Assembly (NCBI RefSeq): GCF_000717875.1
Contig: NZ_JOCT01000016.1
Span: 1 to 64,000 of the forward strand
Direction of reading: 5' to 3'
DNA length: 64,000 nucleotides
Source: Streptomyces sp. NRRL S-455
GTDB lineage: Bacteria > Actinomycetota > Actinomycetes > Streptomycetales > Streptomycetaceae
The notes under the pieces were generated by a model that ran no database searches, was not told the origin of the DNA, and saw only the letters and a list, made by a program, of their open reading frames with translations. Each line of letters opens with the position of its first letter. The stretch's first letter is position 1. Positions 48,778 to 57,440 of this stretch are shown here, in pieces. Position numbers and translations under genes: made by a program.

Positions 48778-49647
48778 TCAGTCCTGACGGACGATGTTCC
48801 TGCCCGGGCCGCCGGAGAGTGTGTCCGCGCCGGGGCCGCCGTACAGCTCGTCGTCGCCGCTGTTCCCCCACATCCGGTCGTCGCCGCTGTCGCCGTGCAG
48901 GATGTCGTTGCCCCGGCCGCCGTACAGCTCGTCGTCGCCGGCCCCGCCGTAGACCGTGTCGTCACCGTCGTCGGCGCGCAGGATCTGGTCGCCCGCGCCG
49001 CCGTGCAGGATGTCGTCACCCGCGCCGCCGTCCACGATCTCGTCGCCGGTGCCGGCGTAGAGGGTGTCGTCGCCGTCACCGCCGCCGGCGTACCCCAGAG
49101 CGCCCACCGTGATGACGTCGTCGCCCGCGCCGCCCCGGACGCCGGCGCCGTCGACCCGGCCTCCGGTCGTGCCGGTCCACGTGTCGTCGCCGTCGCCCAG
49201 CTCGACCGAGGTGAAGTAGTAGACCTGGTCGGTCGCGTTGTCGAAGGAGGCGGTGTCGGCGCCGTCGGCCAGGTCCACCGCCATGGAGTTGAGCGGTGAC
49301 TGGCTCTCAGGGGTCTCGACCGTGCAGGAGATCCTGGTGTCGTCGGCGCTGTCGGGGTGGCTGCAGCCGTTCCCGGCGTCGATCGGGACGACGTCGTCGA
49401 TCACATAGGTGAACCGCGAGCGGTCGCCGGTGTAGGACTGGGTGATCGCCACCTTGTTGGCCTGCCCGGGGGCGGCCGTGTAGGTGAGGTGCCAGCCGTA
49501 CTCGTTCACCGTGGCGGTGGCCGCCGGTCGCGCGGCGCCCGCCGGGGCGGCCAGGGCGACCGGAACAGCCAGGGCCATGCCGAGAACCGGTGTCAGAACC
49601 GATGTGGCGCGTAACAGCCGGCGGCGGCTGACGAGGCGAGAGGGCAT
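48778..49647 (-). CDS. Exported RTX-like calcium-binding repeat protein
   Basis: The protein has 289 residues. A twin-arginine-like signal (SRRRLLRATSVLTPVLGMAL, cleavage near AGA) precedes a beta domain (50-165). About eight GGxGDDxL/I nonapeptides follow, such as GGAGDDVITVG, GGAGDDILHGG and GGRGNDILHGD, which form a calcium-binding beta roll. Unlike Gram-negative RTX toxins there is no type I secretion gene nearby, and Tat export would fit folding before export. It is probably a secreted surface protein. Confidence 0.82.
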   Translation of the reverse strand: MPSRLVSRRRLLRATSVLTPVLGMALAVPVALAAPAGAARPAATATVNEYGWHLTYTAAPGQANKVAITQSYTGDRSRFTYVIDDVVPIDAGNGCSHPDSADDTRISCTVETPESQSPLNSMAVDLADGADTASFDNATDQVYYFTSVELGDGDDTWTGTTGGRVDGAGVRGGAGDDVITVGALGYAGGGDGDDTLYAGTGDEIVDGGAGDDILHGGAGDQILRADDGDDTVYGGAGDDELYGGRGNDILHGDSGDDRMWGNSGDDELYGGPGADTLSGGPGRNIVRQD

Positions 49648-49968
49648 TGCGTACCTCCGTGAGGCAGACGTGGACCTTTCGCCTGTTGTGATTCACGGGG
49701 CAGGCGCCCGGTTGCCCCCGGCAACGGTGCCGTCTGCCTTTTCACGTCGAAGACAGCACGTGTGACCTGCGTCTTCCGGCCGCGTTCACCTGCCCGTCAC
49801 GCGGGGATCCGCACTCCCGCCACCCTCGAACGGTTGAGCGAGGAGTGGTAATGATTCGGTAAAAGTCGCGAATGGGGAAATGGAGTTCCTTCTTCCGGTG
49901 TTCCCCTCCTGCAGGGCACGGCACGTGCGCCCTGCGTGAGGCATGCCCGGAGCGAGGAGGAACGCCAC
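49648..49968. other. Divergent promoter region of the RTX gene and mshA
   Basis: There is no coding signal across these 321 bases. TTGAGC at 49834-49839 followed by an AT-richer segment (TAATGATTCGGTAAAAG, 49849-49865) is the best promoter candidate for mshA. Confidence 0.4.
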
Positions 49969-51306
49969 GTGAGCCACTACATCGGCAGGCTCGGGCGGCG
50001 CTCCGCGTCCGCCCCCGCGCGTCTGCGACTCCACCGCAGGCCCCGCCGCGTCGCCATGCTCTCCGTGCACACCTCCCCGCTCCACCAGCCGGGCACCGGA
50101 GACGCCGGCGGCATGAACGTCTACATCGTGGAGCTCGCACAGCGCCTCGCCGCGATCAACGTCGAGGTCGAGATCTTCACGCGCGCCACCGCCGCCGCCC
50201 TCCCGCCGACCGTCGAACTGGCCCCGGGCGTCCTCGTCCGGCACATCGACGCGGGCCCCTACGAAGGCCTCAACAAGGAGGACCTCCCCGCCCAGCTGTG
50301 CGCCTTCACGCACGGCGTCATGCAGGCCTGGGCCGGTCACCGCCCCGGCCACTACGACCTGGTCCACTCCCACTACTGGCTCTCCGGCCACGTCGGCTGG
50401 CTCGCCGCCCAGCGCTGGGGCGTGCCCCTGGTGCACGCCATGCACACCATGGCCAAGGTCAAGAACGCCAACCTGGCCGACGGCGACACCCCCGAACCGG
50501 CCGCCCGCGTCATCGGCGAGACCCAGATCGTCGCCGCCGCCGACCGCCTCATCGCCAACACCACCGAAGAGGCCGACGAACTCGTACGGCACTACGCGGC
50601 CGACACCGACAAGGTCGCCGTCGTCCACCCGGGAGTGAACCTCAGCCGCTTCTCGCCCGCCGACGGCCGCGCCGCCGCCCGGGCCCGTCTCGGCCTGCCC
50701 CAGGACGCCCTGATCCCGCTCTTCGCGGGCCGCATCCAGCCCCTGAAAGCACCGGACGTGCTGCTGCGGGCCGTCGCCGTCCTGCTCGACGAGCGCCCCG
50801 ACCTGCGCTCGCGCATCCTCGTCCCCATCGTCGGCGGCCCCAGCGGCAGCGGCCTCGCCAAGCCCGAGGGCCTGCAGAAGCTGGCCGCCCGCCTCGGCAT
50901 CGCGGACGTCGTACGGTTCCGCCCGCCGGTCGGCCAGGACCAGCTCGCCGACTGGTTCCGCGCCGCCTCCCTCCTGGTCATGCCCTCCTACAGCGAGTCC
51001 TTCGGCCTGGTCGCCATAGAGGCACAGGCGGCAGGCACCCCGGTGCTGGCGGCATCGGTCGGCGGACTGCCGGTCGCCGTACGCGACGGACACACCGGCT
51101 TCCTCGTGCAGGGCCACGATCCCGCCGACTACGCGCGCGTGCTGGGCGACTTCGCCGACGACCCGCACCTGACGCCCCGGCTCGGCGCGCAGGCCGCCCG
51201 GCACGCCCAGTCCTTCGGCTGGGACACCGCGGCCGCCGCCACGGCGGACGTCTACACGGCCGCGATGCAGGCGCACCGCCGTCGCGTACGCTCGCACCAT
51301 GGGTGA
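49969..51306 (+). CDS. mshA: D-inositol-3-phosphate glycosyltransferase (mycothiol synthesis)
   Basis: The protein has 445 residues. A GTG 11 codons upstream exists, but GTG 49969 has GAGGAGG 6-12 bases before it. This GT4 enzyme has HTSPLHQPGTGDAGGMNVYI at the N-terminal donor side, LVHSHYWLSGHVGWLA, GRIQPLKAPDVLLRAV and the EX7E motif in MPSYSESFGLVAIEAQAAGT. It joins UDP-GlcNAc to inositol-3-phosphate, the first committed step of mycothiol. It overlaps the YbjN gene by 8 bases, so the two are translationally linked. Confidence 0.93.
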   Translation: MSHYIGRLGRRSASAPARLRLHRRPRRVAMLSVHTSPLHQPGTGDAGGMNVYIVELAQRLAAINVEVEIFTRATAAALPPTVELAPGVLVRHIDAGPYEGLNKEDLPAQLCAFTHGVMQAWAGHRPGHYDLVHSHYWLSGHVGWLAAQRWGVPLVHAMHTMAKVKNANLADGDTPEPAARVIGETQIVAAADRLIANTTEEADELVRHYAADTDKVAVVHPGVNLSRFSPADGRAAARARLGLPQDALIPLFAGRIQPLKAPDVLLRAVAVLLDERPDLRSRILVPIVGGPSGSGLAKPEGLQKLAARLGIADVVRFRPPVGQDQLADWFRAASLLVMPSYSESFGLVAIEAQAAGTPVLAASVGGLPVAVRDGHTGFLVQGHDPADYARVLGDFADDPHLTPRLGAQAARHAQSFGWDTAAAATADVYTAAMQAHRRRVRSHHG

Positions 51307-51817
51307 CGCGGCGAAGACGGAAGCGGAAAAGACGGCAGCACAGGTCATCGAAGCTGCTCTGAAAGACGCGGACCTGGAGTGGGAGAGCCCGGAGCCCGGC
51401 GCCTACGTCGCACAGCTCCCCGGCACCCGCAAGCTCAAGACGACGGTCTCCCTGATCGTCGGCCGCCACTCCCTCTCCCTGAACGCCTTCGTCATCCGCC
51501 ACCCCGACGAGAACGAGCAGGCCGTCCACCGCTGGCTCCTGGAGCGCAACCTCAAGCTCTACGGCGTGAGTTACGCCGTCGACCGGCACGGCGACGTCTA
51601 CGTCACCAGCCGGCTGCCCCTGTCCGCCGTCACCGCCGACGAGATCGACCGCCTGCTCGGCCAGGTCCTGGAGGCCGCGGACGGCAGCTTCAACACCCTC
51701 CTGGAACTCGGCTTCGCCTCCGCGATCCGCAAGGAGTACGAGTGGCGGGTCTCCCGCGGCGAGCCGACCCGCAACCTGGACGCCTTCGCCCACCTGACGC
51801 AACGCCCGGAACACTAG
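51299..51817 (+). CDS. YbjN-domain protein
   Basis: The protein has 172 residues. ALKDADLEWESPEPGAYVAQ, TTVSLIVGRHSLSLNAFVIR and HRWLLERNLKLYGVSYAVDR are the YbjN fold, related to type III secretion chaperones and found as a chaperone or regulator. In actinobacteria it follows mshA consistently, as here with an 8-base overlap. The role is unknown. Its 3' end overlaps the convergent AraC gene by 4 bases. Confidence 0.85.
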   Translation: MGDAAKTEAEKTAAQVIEAALKDADLEWESPEPGAYVAQLPGTRKLKTTVSLIVGRHSLSLNAFVIRHPDENEQAVHRWLLERNLKLYGVSYAVDRHGDVYVTSRLPLSAVTADEIDRLLGQVLEAADGSFNTLLELGFASAIRKEYEWRVSRGEPTRNLDAFAHLTQRPEH

Positions 51818-52620
51818 GAAGCTTTCCGGTAACGGCCCGGCGGCACGCCCACCAGCTTCCGGAAGTGCCGGGTGAGATGCGACTGGTCGTAGAACCCGGT
51901 CGCCACCGCCACCTCGCTCGGCGACCGCCCTTCCAGTAGCAGCCGCCGGGCGCGGCCCACCCGCAGGGACGTCAGGTACTGGTGCGGGGCGATGCCGTAA
52001 GCGGCACTGAACGCCCGTACCAGATGGGCGGGATGGGCCCCCACGAGCCCGGCCGCCTCCCGCAGCCCGACACCCTCGACGACCCGCTCGTCCAGCAACT
52101 CGCGCAACCGGCGCGCCAGAACGGGATCGGCCGGCCGAGGGGCAACGGGGTCGCCCGAGTCGCCCCGCAGATGCCCGCGCAACCGCTCCCCGACGAACAA
52201 CAGCCGGCTCTCGGCCTCCAGCTCCTCCCCGGGCCGCACCAGCGCGCCGTGCAGCTGCCCCACGCGCCGTCGCAGCAGCGGATCACGCAGATCGGGCCGG
52301 TCGACGGCGGCCCCGATGAGCTCGTCGGCGAGATACGTCCCGTCGAGATACAGCACCCGCTTGCGGAAGCCCTCCGCGGTGACCGGGGAGCCGTTGTGCG
52401 GGACGTGCGGGGGCAGCAGCGACACGGTGTCGTGCGGGGTGCCGTGCTCGTGCCGGTCGAGGTCGTACCGTACGGCGCCGGTGTCGACGATCAGCAGCGT
52501 CCAGGCCTCGTGGACGTGCATCGGATACGCGTACTCGGTGAAACGGGCGTGGAAGACCTCGACGACACCCGGGACGGCGGGCCGCCAGGCGGAGACGATC
52601 CGGGCGGGCTGAGAGGCCAT
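51814..52620 (-). CDS. AraC-family regulator
   Basis: The protein has 268 residues from ATG 52620. The N-terminal cupin domain reads FTEYAYPMHVHEAWTLLIVD and SLLPPHVPHNG, with two metal-type His. Two C-terminal helix-turn-helices follow: VGLREAAGLVGAHPAHLVRA and SPSEVAVATGFYDQSHLTRH, then FRKLVGVPPGRYR. It is divergent from the DUF2000 gene with 49 bases between starts and probably regulates it. Confidence 0.86.
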   Translation of the reverse strand: MASQPARIVSAWRPAVPGVVEVFHARFTEYAYPMHVHEAWTLLIVDTGAVRYDLDRHEHGTPHDTVSLLPPHVPHNGSPVTAEGFRKRVLYLDGTYLADELIGAAVDRPDLRDPLLRRRVGQLHGALVRPGEELEAESRLLFVGERLRGHLRGDSGDPVAPRPADPVLARRLRELLDERVVEGVGLREAAGLVGAHPAHLVRAFSAAYGIAPHQYLTSLRVGRARRLLLEGRSPSEVAVATGFYDQSHLTRHFRKLVGVPPGRYRKAS

Positions 52621-52669
52621 GCAAAGAACGTACAAGACCCCGGCGAGCACTGCCGGGCACGCTCGGATC

Positions 52670-53116
52670 GTGAACACGCACACCGAACCGCCGGGACCGG
52701 AACCGATCCGCTTCGACACGAAGATCGCCGTATTGCTGCGCGACGACCTCGAGCCGTGGCAACGCCTCAACGTGACGTCGTTCCTGGTCAGCGGCCTGGG
52801 AACGCAGGTACCCGAGGTGATCGGCGAACCGTACGAGGACGCGGACGGCGTGCCCTACCTGCCGATGTTCCGCCAGCCGGTCCTGGTCTTCGAGGCCACC
52901 AAGGAAACCCTGACCACGGCCCACACCCGCGCCTTGTCCCGCTCCCTGCCCCGTGCGCTCTTCACCTCCGACCTGTTCGCCACGGGCAACGACCGCGACA
53001 ACCGAGCGGCCGTACGGGCGGTGCCGACGGCACAGCTGGATCTGGTCGGGCTCGCGGTCTACGGCCCGAAGAACGCGGTGGACAAGGTGGTGAAGGGGGC
53101 GCGGATGCATCCCTGA
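52670..53116 (+). CDS. DUF2000 protein
   Basis: The protein has 148 residues from GTG 52670. It contains IRFDTKIAVLLRDDLEPWQR, FLVSGLGTQVPEVIGEPY and LPMFRQPVLVFEATKETL, the DUF2000 fold resembling peptidyl-tRNA hydrolase 2. Neighbouring DUF2000 genes are often controlled by a divergent AraC regulator, as here. The function is unknown. Confidence 0.78.
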   Translation: MNTHTEPPGPEPIRFDTKIAVLLRDDLEPWQRLNVTSFLVSGLGTQVPEVIGEPYEDADGVPYLPMFRQPVLVFEATKETLTTAHTRALSRSLPRALFTSDLFATGNDRDNRAAVRAVPTAQLDLVGLAVYGPKNAVDKVVKGARMHP

Positions 53117-53209
53117 AACCAAAGTCGGAGGCGGGTAGACCAACGGCTGATGACAGGGCGGACGGCCCTTCCCGAGACTCGTCCCATGGAGGAAGCCAGG
53201 AAGGTTCGC

Positions 53210-53935
53210 ATGGGAAAGAGGCCCGTTCCGCCCCGGCCGACGGGCCGGGCCACCGAACTAGCGGAATCGGCATGGGCCATCGTGCTCTTCTGCGTGGCCT
53301 GTGGTGCCGTCGCCGGCGCGCTGCTGCCGCTCCTCGCCCGCTGGCTGCTGACCCTGCCGTGGGCACCGTTCGAAGGCCCGGCCGAACTGCTGACCTCGGT
53401 CCCGGAACCCGCCCTCACCCTCGGCACGGTCGCCGTGGGCGTCCTCGGCGGCCTGCTGCTCGGCTTCACGGCGGCGCACGACTCGCTGTCGGTCGGCATC
53501 TCCGGCACCCAGGTGACCCTGACCATCAGGGACAGCTCCCAGGAGTTCCCCCGCGACGAGATCTCCGTGCTGTTCCGGGACGGCAAGCAGCTCGTTCTGC
53601 TCGGCCCGGACGGCATGGAACTGGCGAGGGAGCAGTGCGGCCTGCCCTGGCAACGCCTCGCGGACGCCTTCGCGGACCACGGATACGCGTGGGTGGAGGA
53701 GGACCCGTACCGCGCCGAGTTCCGCCGCTGGGTCCCCGGCACCCCCGGCCTGCCCGAGGGCGCGGACGCCCTGCTGAGGGCACGCGCACAGGCCCGGAAA
53801 CACCAGGACGACGCCAAGGACGCCCGGGAGTTGCGCGCAGAGCTGCTGCGGCTCGGGGTGGTCGTACGGGACGAGGAGAAGCGGCAGTACTGGCGGCTGG
53901 TGCGGCGGGCCGGCGCGGAGGGCGAGGGAGCTTGA
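53210..53935 (+). CDS. YqeB-type membrane protein
   Basis: The protein has 241 residues; ATG 53210 is chosen for the GGAAGG 7 bases upstream, with ATG 53186 as alternative. There are two transmembrane helices, WAIVLFCVACGAVAGALLPL (about 22-41) and TLGTVAVGVLGGLLLGFTAA (about 71-90). A cytoplasmic PH-like part follows (SVGISGTQVTLTIRDSSQEF, EISVLFRDGKQLVLLGPDGM) and a helical tail. It matches the YqeB family, of unknown function. Confidence 0.72.
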   Translation: MGKRPVPPRPTGRATELAESAWAIVLFCVACGAVAGALLPLLARWLLTLPWAPFEGPAELLTSVPEPALTLGTVAVGVLGGLLLGFTAAHDSLSVGISGTQVTLTIRDSSQEFPRDEISVLFRDGKQLVLLGPDGMELAREQCGLPWQRLADAFADHGYAWVEEDPYRAEFRRWVPGTPGLPEGADALLRARAQARKHQDDAKDARELRAELLRLGVVVRDEEKRQYWRLVRRAGAEGEGA

Positions 53936-53969
53936 CCGGGGTGGCTGGGAGAGGGACCGTAGGCCCGCG

Positions 53970-54416
53970 TCAGGGGGCGCAGGCCTCGGCGATCGACAGG
54001 CTGTTCTCGTAGAGGTGGTGCCGGGCGATCCGGCCGTCCTCGACGGTGAGCCGCAGCGCGAACGGCCCCTCGAACGACTTGCCCGTCGCCCGTACGGTCC
54101 CCGAGAGGTGCCCCATCAACACGGCGTCGTTCCCGTCGACGAGGAAGGTGTCGACGGACGCACGGGCATCCTCCGGCACGGTGTACTCCATCAACTCGGC
54201 GCCCTGCGCGGCACATTCCGCGGCGGTGGACCGCGGCCGGATCCACGGCACACCCGGGTTCTCGGCGAGCAGCCAGTCGACCTCGTCGGAGAACAGCGCG
54301 GTGAGCTTCTCGGTGTCCCCGGCCAGCCGGGCGGCGAGGAACTCCTTCACGACGGCCCGGGTCGCATCAGCGACGGAAGCCGGGTTCGTGGAAGTGGAGG
54401 CGGAGATGACGGACAT
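53970..54416 (-). CDS. SnoaL/NTF2-like protein
   Basis: The protein has 148 residues from ATG 54416 with GGAGA upstream. It reads TRAVVKEFLAARLAGDTEKL, TALFSDEVDWLLAENPGVPW, VLMGHLSGTVRATGKSFEGP and FALRLTVEDGRIARHHLYEN. It is a cone-shaped NTF2-like fold with the typical acidic and His residues of ketosteroid-isomerase-like enzymes. The substrate is unknown. Confidence 0.82.
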   Translation of the reverse strand: MSVISASTSTNPASVADATRAVVKEFLAARLAGDTEKLTALFSDEVDWLLAENPGVPWIRPRSTAAECAAQGAELMEYTVPEDARASVDTFLVDGNDAVLMGHLSGTVRATGKSFEGPFALRLTVEDGRIARHHLYENSLSIAEACAP

Positions 54417-54567
54417 GGGCACTCTCCACGCGACTGGGCCGGGTGCGACCCGCGTTTCCTGCGGACAGGGCCGATCCTGCCGGGGGAGCGGAGGGCCGGT
54501 CGATTACCCGACGGGTAAAGCGAGAGGTGATGAACGGGCCGACCGAGGCCCCGCCGTGCAACCTCGC

Positions 54568-54603
54568 GGTGTCCTCAACGGTGTCCTCAACGGTGTCTTC
54601 AGT
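54568..54603. repeat. 12-bp tandem repeat at the 3' end of the MarR gene
   Basis: GGTGTCCTCAAC is repeated at 54568 and 54580, followed by a diverged third unit (GGTGTCTTCAGT) at 54592. It runs across the MarR stop codon at 54599-54601, so repeat number could alter the protein end only if the stop were lost. Confidence 0.6.
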
Positions 54604-55057
54604 GGTGCCATGCCCGCCCGCCCGTGTTGTGGATGAAGCGCTGCAGCACCTTGAGGGTGGTCAGGTACTCCTCGTCGGAGACGCCCGCGTGCCGCTCCGC
54701 CCACAGCTCCTCCTGGAGAGCCGCGGCCTTGTCGTAGAACGCCCTGCCCTCGGCCGTGGCACCCAGTCGCCCCCCGGAGTCCTCGGTGATCCAGCCCTGG
54801 GCGATGGTCCGGTCGATCTCCTGCCCGATGCCCTCCGAGCCCACGTCCAGGTAGCCCCGCAGCAGACGGGACACCTCGTCGCGCGTCTTCACGGTCTCGG
54901 CGCGTGCGACCTGCGCGAGGACCCACCACTGCGGCTGGGTGATGCCGATCTCGGCGAGCGCGGCCCGGGTGCGGGTGACGACCGCCTTGTAGGCGGCCCA
55001 GCTCCAGTAGCCGATGGGCTGGCGGATCAGTTCGGCGTCGCTGTGCGAGTACTGCAC
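54599..55057 (-). CDS. MarR-family regulator
   Basis: The protein has 152 residues from a GTG with GGAGGG 8 bases upstream. The winged helix reads ALAEIGITQPQWWVLAQVAR, then EVSRLLRGYLDVGSEGIGQE and GWITEDSGGRLGATAEGRAF. This is standard MarR length and order, with dimerisation helices at both ends. It has no close divergent partner; the adjacent minus-strand region upstream carries only relics. Confidence 0.82.
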   Translation of the reverse strand: MQYSHSDAELIRQPIGYWSWAAYKAVVTRTRAALAEIGITQPQWWVLAQVARAETVKTRDEVSRLLRGYLDVGSEGIGQEIDRTIAQGWITEDSGGRLGATAEGRAFYDKAAALQEELWAERHAGVSDEEYLTTLKVLQRFIHNTGGRAWHH

Positions 55058-55136
55058 GGTCGGTCCCTCCGTCTGCGCGTGATCTGCTTCGACGAGACCG
55101 ACCGTAGAAGCTCAATCAAACTTGAGGTCAAGGCCG

Positions 55137-55230
55137 TCACTGCCCGACTCGGCCGTCGACCCGCTCGCGCAGAAGGTCGGCGTGGCCGCAGTGGCGGGCG
55201 TCCTCCGCGACCGCCGGGTCGGCCACAGTG
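55137..55230 (-). pseudogene. DinB/DUF664 C-terminal fragment
   Basis: The minus strand ends VAEDARHCGHADLLRERVDG then RVGQ and a stop at 55137. This is the closing helix of DUF664 DinB-type proteins, including the last metal-ligand His (HxGHADLLRE). Nothing earlier in the family can be followed in one frame. It marks the edge of the second disturbed region. Confidence 0.5.
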
Positions 55231-55400
55231 CCGCTCCTCGGGCAGGGGGCGGACCAGCCCCAGCAGCGACATCGTGGTGCTCGTCCGAGACCACGGGGGC
55301 ATGGTGGACGGGGCGGGATGGCTCCACCACCCGGCGTCCGGACACGAGGATGCCTGATTCCGCGCATCGCGCCAGAATGCCGAACCGTGAAACGCGTTGA

Positions 55401-55730
55401 TCACGCTCTGCCGCGCAGCTGCAGAGCCGCCGGGTTCCGGTAGGAGTGCTCGCCGTCGTTGATCCAGACGGTGTCGGCCGACCACCTTGCGCCGCTGAGC
55501 ACGGCCGAGCAGGCGATGAGCAACACGCTCACGAACGGGTGAGGCCTCCCGCGCCGGTGGCGCGGGGTCAGCCAACGTGGCCAGCTGGGGTAGTCCGGGC
55601 AGTGCGCGGTGCTGACGCGAGGGCGACTTGATCTCTCGCCCACTCCAACCGGAGCTTCGATATGTACGGGACGGGCCCACCGGCGGTCGTCACACCACCG
55701 TGACTTGCAACCATTCGACCCCGCCAACAC
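55401..55730 (-). pseudogene. ISAs1-like transposase fragment
   Basis: In the middle of a 109-codon frame the minus strand reads YPSWPRWLTPRHRRGRPHPF then VSVLLIACSAVLSGA. This is the N-terminal DPRxxRGxRHP..VLLxAxxAVLxGA block of ISAs1-family (H-repeat) transposases. The flanks do not fit and the DDE domain is absent. Confidence 0.45.
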
Positions 55731-55812
55731 TTTGCAACCGCCCTGGGTGAGGCCCCGACCACCACTTGGGAGGTGTCGGGGGTCATACGCTTTCGCGAGC
55801 CTTCAGGGAATC

Positions 55813-56298
55813 CTACGAATGATTCTTCTTCTCGACGTAGTAGGCGTAGGCATATCCACCGCTCGTGCCGTCAGCAGTAACAGCCGAAAATTCGACAGGA
55901 CCCGACTCGGCTGTGTTGATGCTTTGTTGAAAAATGGACCCGTCGCATACAAGGGTGCCCGAGGCGGCGTCCTTGCCCGCAGTGGTGAGCGTCAGTTTCA
56001 CCTTTTCGCCACCCGTGCAAGTGAACGCGAATGCCAAGCTCAATACGTTGTCGGGCACGGATGCCAGCGAGTTCCCGAAGTTCCGCTCCAGCATGCCAGA
56101 CCCGTCACTCAGCGACTCCATTTCGATAATGCCCTTCTCCAGCACTGACTTCGCCGCTTCTGCCCCGTCCGAAGCGGAGGTCTTCGAAGTCGAGGCCTTC
56201 GGGGGGGACGGCTCGCTGGAGCTGCAAGCCCCCACAGCGAGCGGCATGGAGATGCCCATGCAAATGGAGAGATATCGGACGCGCCTGCCGATGATCAT
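55813..56298 (-). CDS. Lipoprotein of a two-gene secreted operon
   Basis: The protein has 161 residues. The signal peptide runs MIIGRRVRYLSICMGISMPL to the lipobox LAVGAC-SSS, so it is lipid-anchored at Cys near residue 24. A Ser/Thr linker precedes a compact exported domain (VLEKGIIEMESLSDGSGMLE, LSLAFAFTCTGGEKVKLTLT, GYAYAYYVEKKNHS). The start shares one base with the preceding stop (TAATG), so it is coupled to the secreted protein gene. No family is recognised. Confidence 0.68.
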   Translation of the reverse strand: MIIGRRVRYLSICMGISMPLAVGACSSSEPSPPKASTSKTSASDGAEAAKSVLEKGIIEMESLSDGSGMLERNFGNSLASVPDNVLSLAFAFTCTGGEKVKLTLTTAGKDAASGTLVCDGSIFQQSINTAESGPVEFSAVTADGTSGGYAYAYYVEKKNHS

Positions 56299-56939
56299 TA
56301 CGAGTTCTTCCGCCCGATCGAAATGTCGCCCTTCCTGGGGGCCTTGATGACGATGGTCTTCTTCTTGACGTTGCAGGGCGGAGCAATCCACGTCTTGGTG
56401 GCCGTGAGCTTCCATCCCTGCTGGCCGAGCACTGCCCGGTACCCCTTCGTTGTGGTGTTCTTGTCGGTGACGGTCTGCGTACCGGACCATGTCCACTTGT
56501 TGCTGATCTTGGTATCGACAGAGGTCTTGGCCCTCGCCAGAATGACCCCGGCCTCGGCTTCCGCGCTGGCGCCGATGTCCCAGGTGAATTCATAGCTGTC
56601 GGTCAAGGCCCAGGACACGCTCTGGCCGGGCAGCAGCCAGGTCGACTTCGGCGGCTTGCTGGCTATGAAGTACGGCGATCCCTTGACTGTGTACTTCGGC
56701 TTGTCGTTCACCTCAGGGCACGCGCTCGCGCTTCTGCCATCACTCGCTTTCTCGGGCTCCTCTTCGAAGGTGAACGTGACCTCGTCACCAAAACCGATGA
56801 CACGCCCATCGTTCAGGACAATCCCGCCGCCATCAGCGGGAGTTGTCTCATCTTCCCCGCTATTGGCGTGCGCACTAGTCGACATACCAACCACCGCAAC
56901 TACGGTGGCAGCGGCGAGGATCCGTATCTTGCTGCGCAT
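56298..56939 (-). CDS. Secreted beta-rich protein, possible pore-former-like fold
   Basis: The protein has 213 residues from ATG 56939. The signal peptide IRILAAATVVAVVGMSTSAHA ends near residue 25. The mature part is beta-rich: VIGFGDEVTFTFEEE, WLLPGQSVSWALTDSYEFTW, then an amphipathic Ala/Val/Thr stretch (DIGASAEAEAGVILARAKTS) and KISNKWTWSGTQTVTDKNTT. Alternating Ser/Thr/Ala strands recall secreted aerolysin- or sialidase-binding-like modules, but I cannot assign a family. It is coupled to the downstream lipoprotein. Codons are less GC-biased than in the core. Confidence 0.65.
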   Translation of the reverse strand: MRSKIRILAAATVVAVVGMSTSAHANSGEDETTPADGGGIVLNDGRVIGFGDEVTFTFEEEPEKASDGRSASACPEVNDKPKYTVKGSPYFIASKPPKSTWLLPGQSVSWALTDSYEFTWDIGASAEAEAGVILARAKTSVDTKISNKWTWSGTQTVTDKNTTTKGYRAVLGQQGWKLTATKTWIAPPCNVKKKTIVIKAPRKGDISIGRKNS

Positions 56940-57038
56940 GAGTGCGCCCCATGTTTTGTGTGTTGCCTCCAGCCGGGTTGGTCGCTTCCCGGCTGCGATC
57001 ATCACCTCACCACGCGTGAAGCAAGCGTCACAAGCGCA

Positions 57039-57407
57039 TCAACGAAGACTTGAGGAACAACTGAGCAAGAAGCCGTGAGCGCCGAAGACCCCCGACTGCG
57101 ATGGGCACGCCAGGGGCCGCGTCTGCCCGAACGAAGTCGCGTTGCGTTTGCCAGCGGGCGCGTGACCCTGCGACGAACTCCGGCTTCGCACTGTCTGGTT
57201 GATGAACTGCACGTACGCCTTTTTGCGCGCCGTGCGGCACTGGTCCTGTCTAGTCTCTGATCGCTCCGAGTCCGTCAACCGTTCCTGGTGTCGAGTCTGG
57301 TGACGGTGCGTTAGAAAGCTCAGCCAACTAGCAATGCCATCACCCGCAGGAGTTGACAGTGCAGTGATCAGTAGAACTGCTAACGAAATGAGGTGCCGTC
57401 GGCTCAA
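57039..57407 (-). CDS. Doubtful small membrane-anchored protein
   Basis: A TTG opens 122 codons with a hydrophobic start (LISLAVLLITALSTPAGDGI) and then a charged helix (RHQERLTDSERSETRQDQCR, ARKKAYVQFINQTVRSR). That is the pattern of a common actinomycete family of anchored proteins of about 180 residues. The last 45 codons look random and no ribosome site is seen. It is probably the 5' remnant of such a gene or not expressed. Confidence 0.3.
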   Translation of the reverse strand: MSRRHLISLAVLLITALSTPAGDGIASWLSFLTHRHQTRHQERLTDSERSETRQDQCRTARKKAYVQFINQTVRSRSSSQGHAPAGKRNATSFGQTRPLACPSQSGVFGAHGFLLSCSSSLR

Positions 57408-57440
57408 CGTGGTCCGACGGCACTGTGTGTGGTCCAGGCG

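Noticed and set aside
57039..57407. A confident gene call
   Set aside because: It has a TTG start, no ribosome site and a random-looking tail; kept only as a low-confidence entry.
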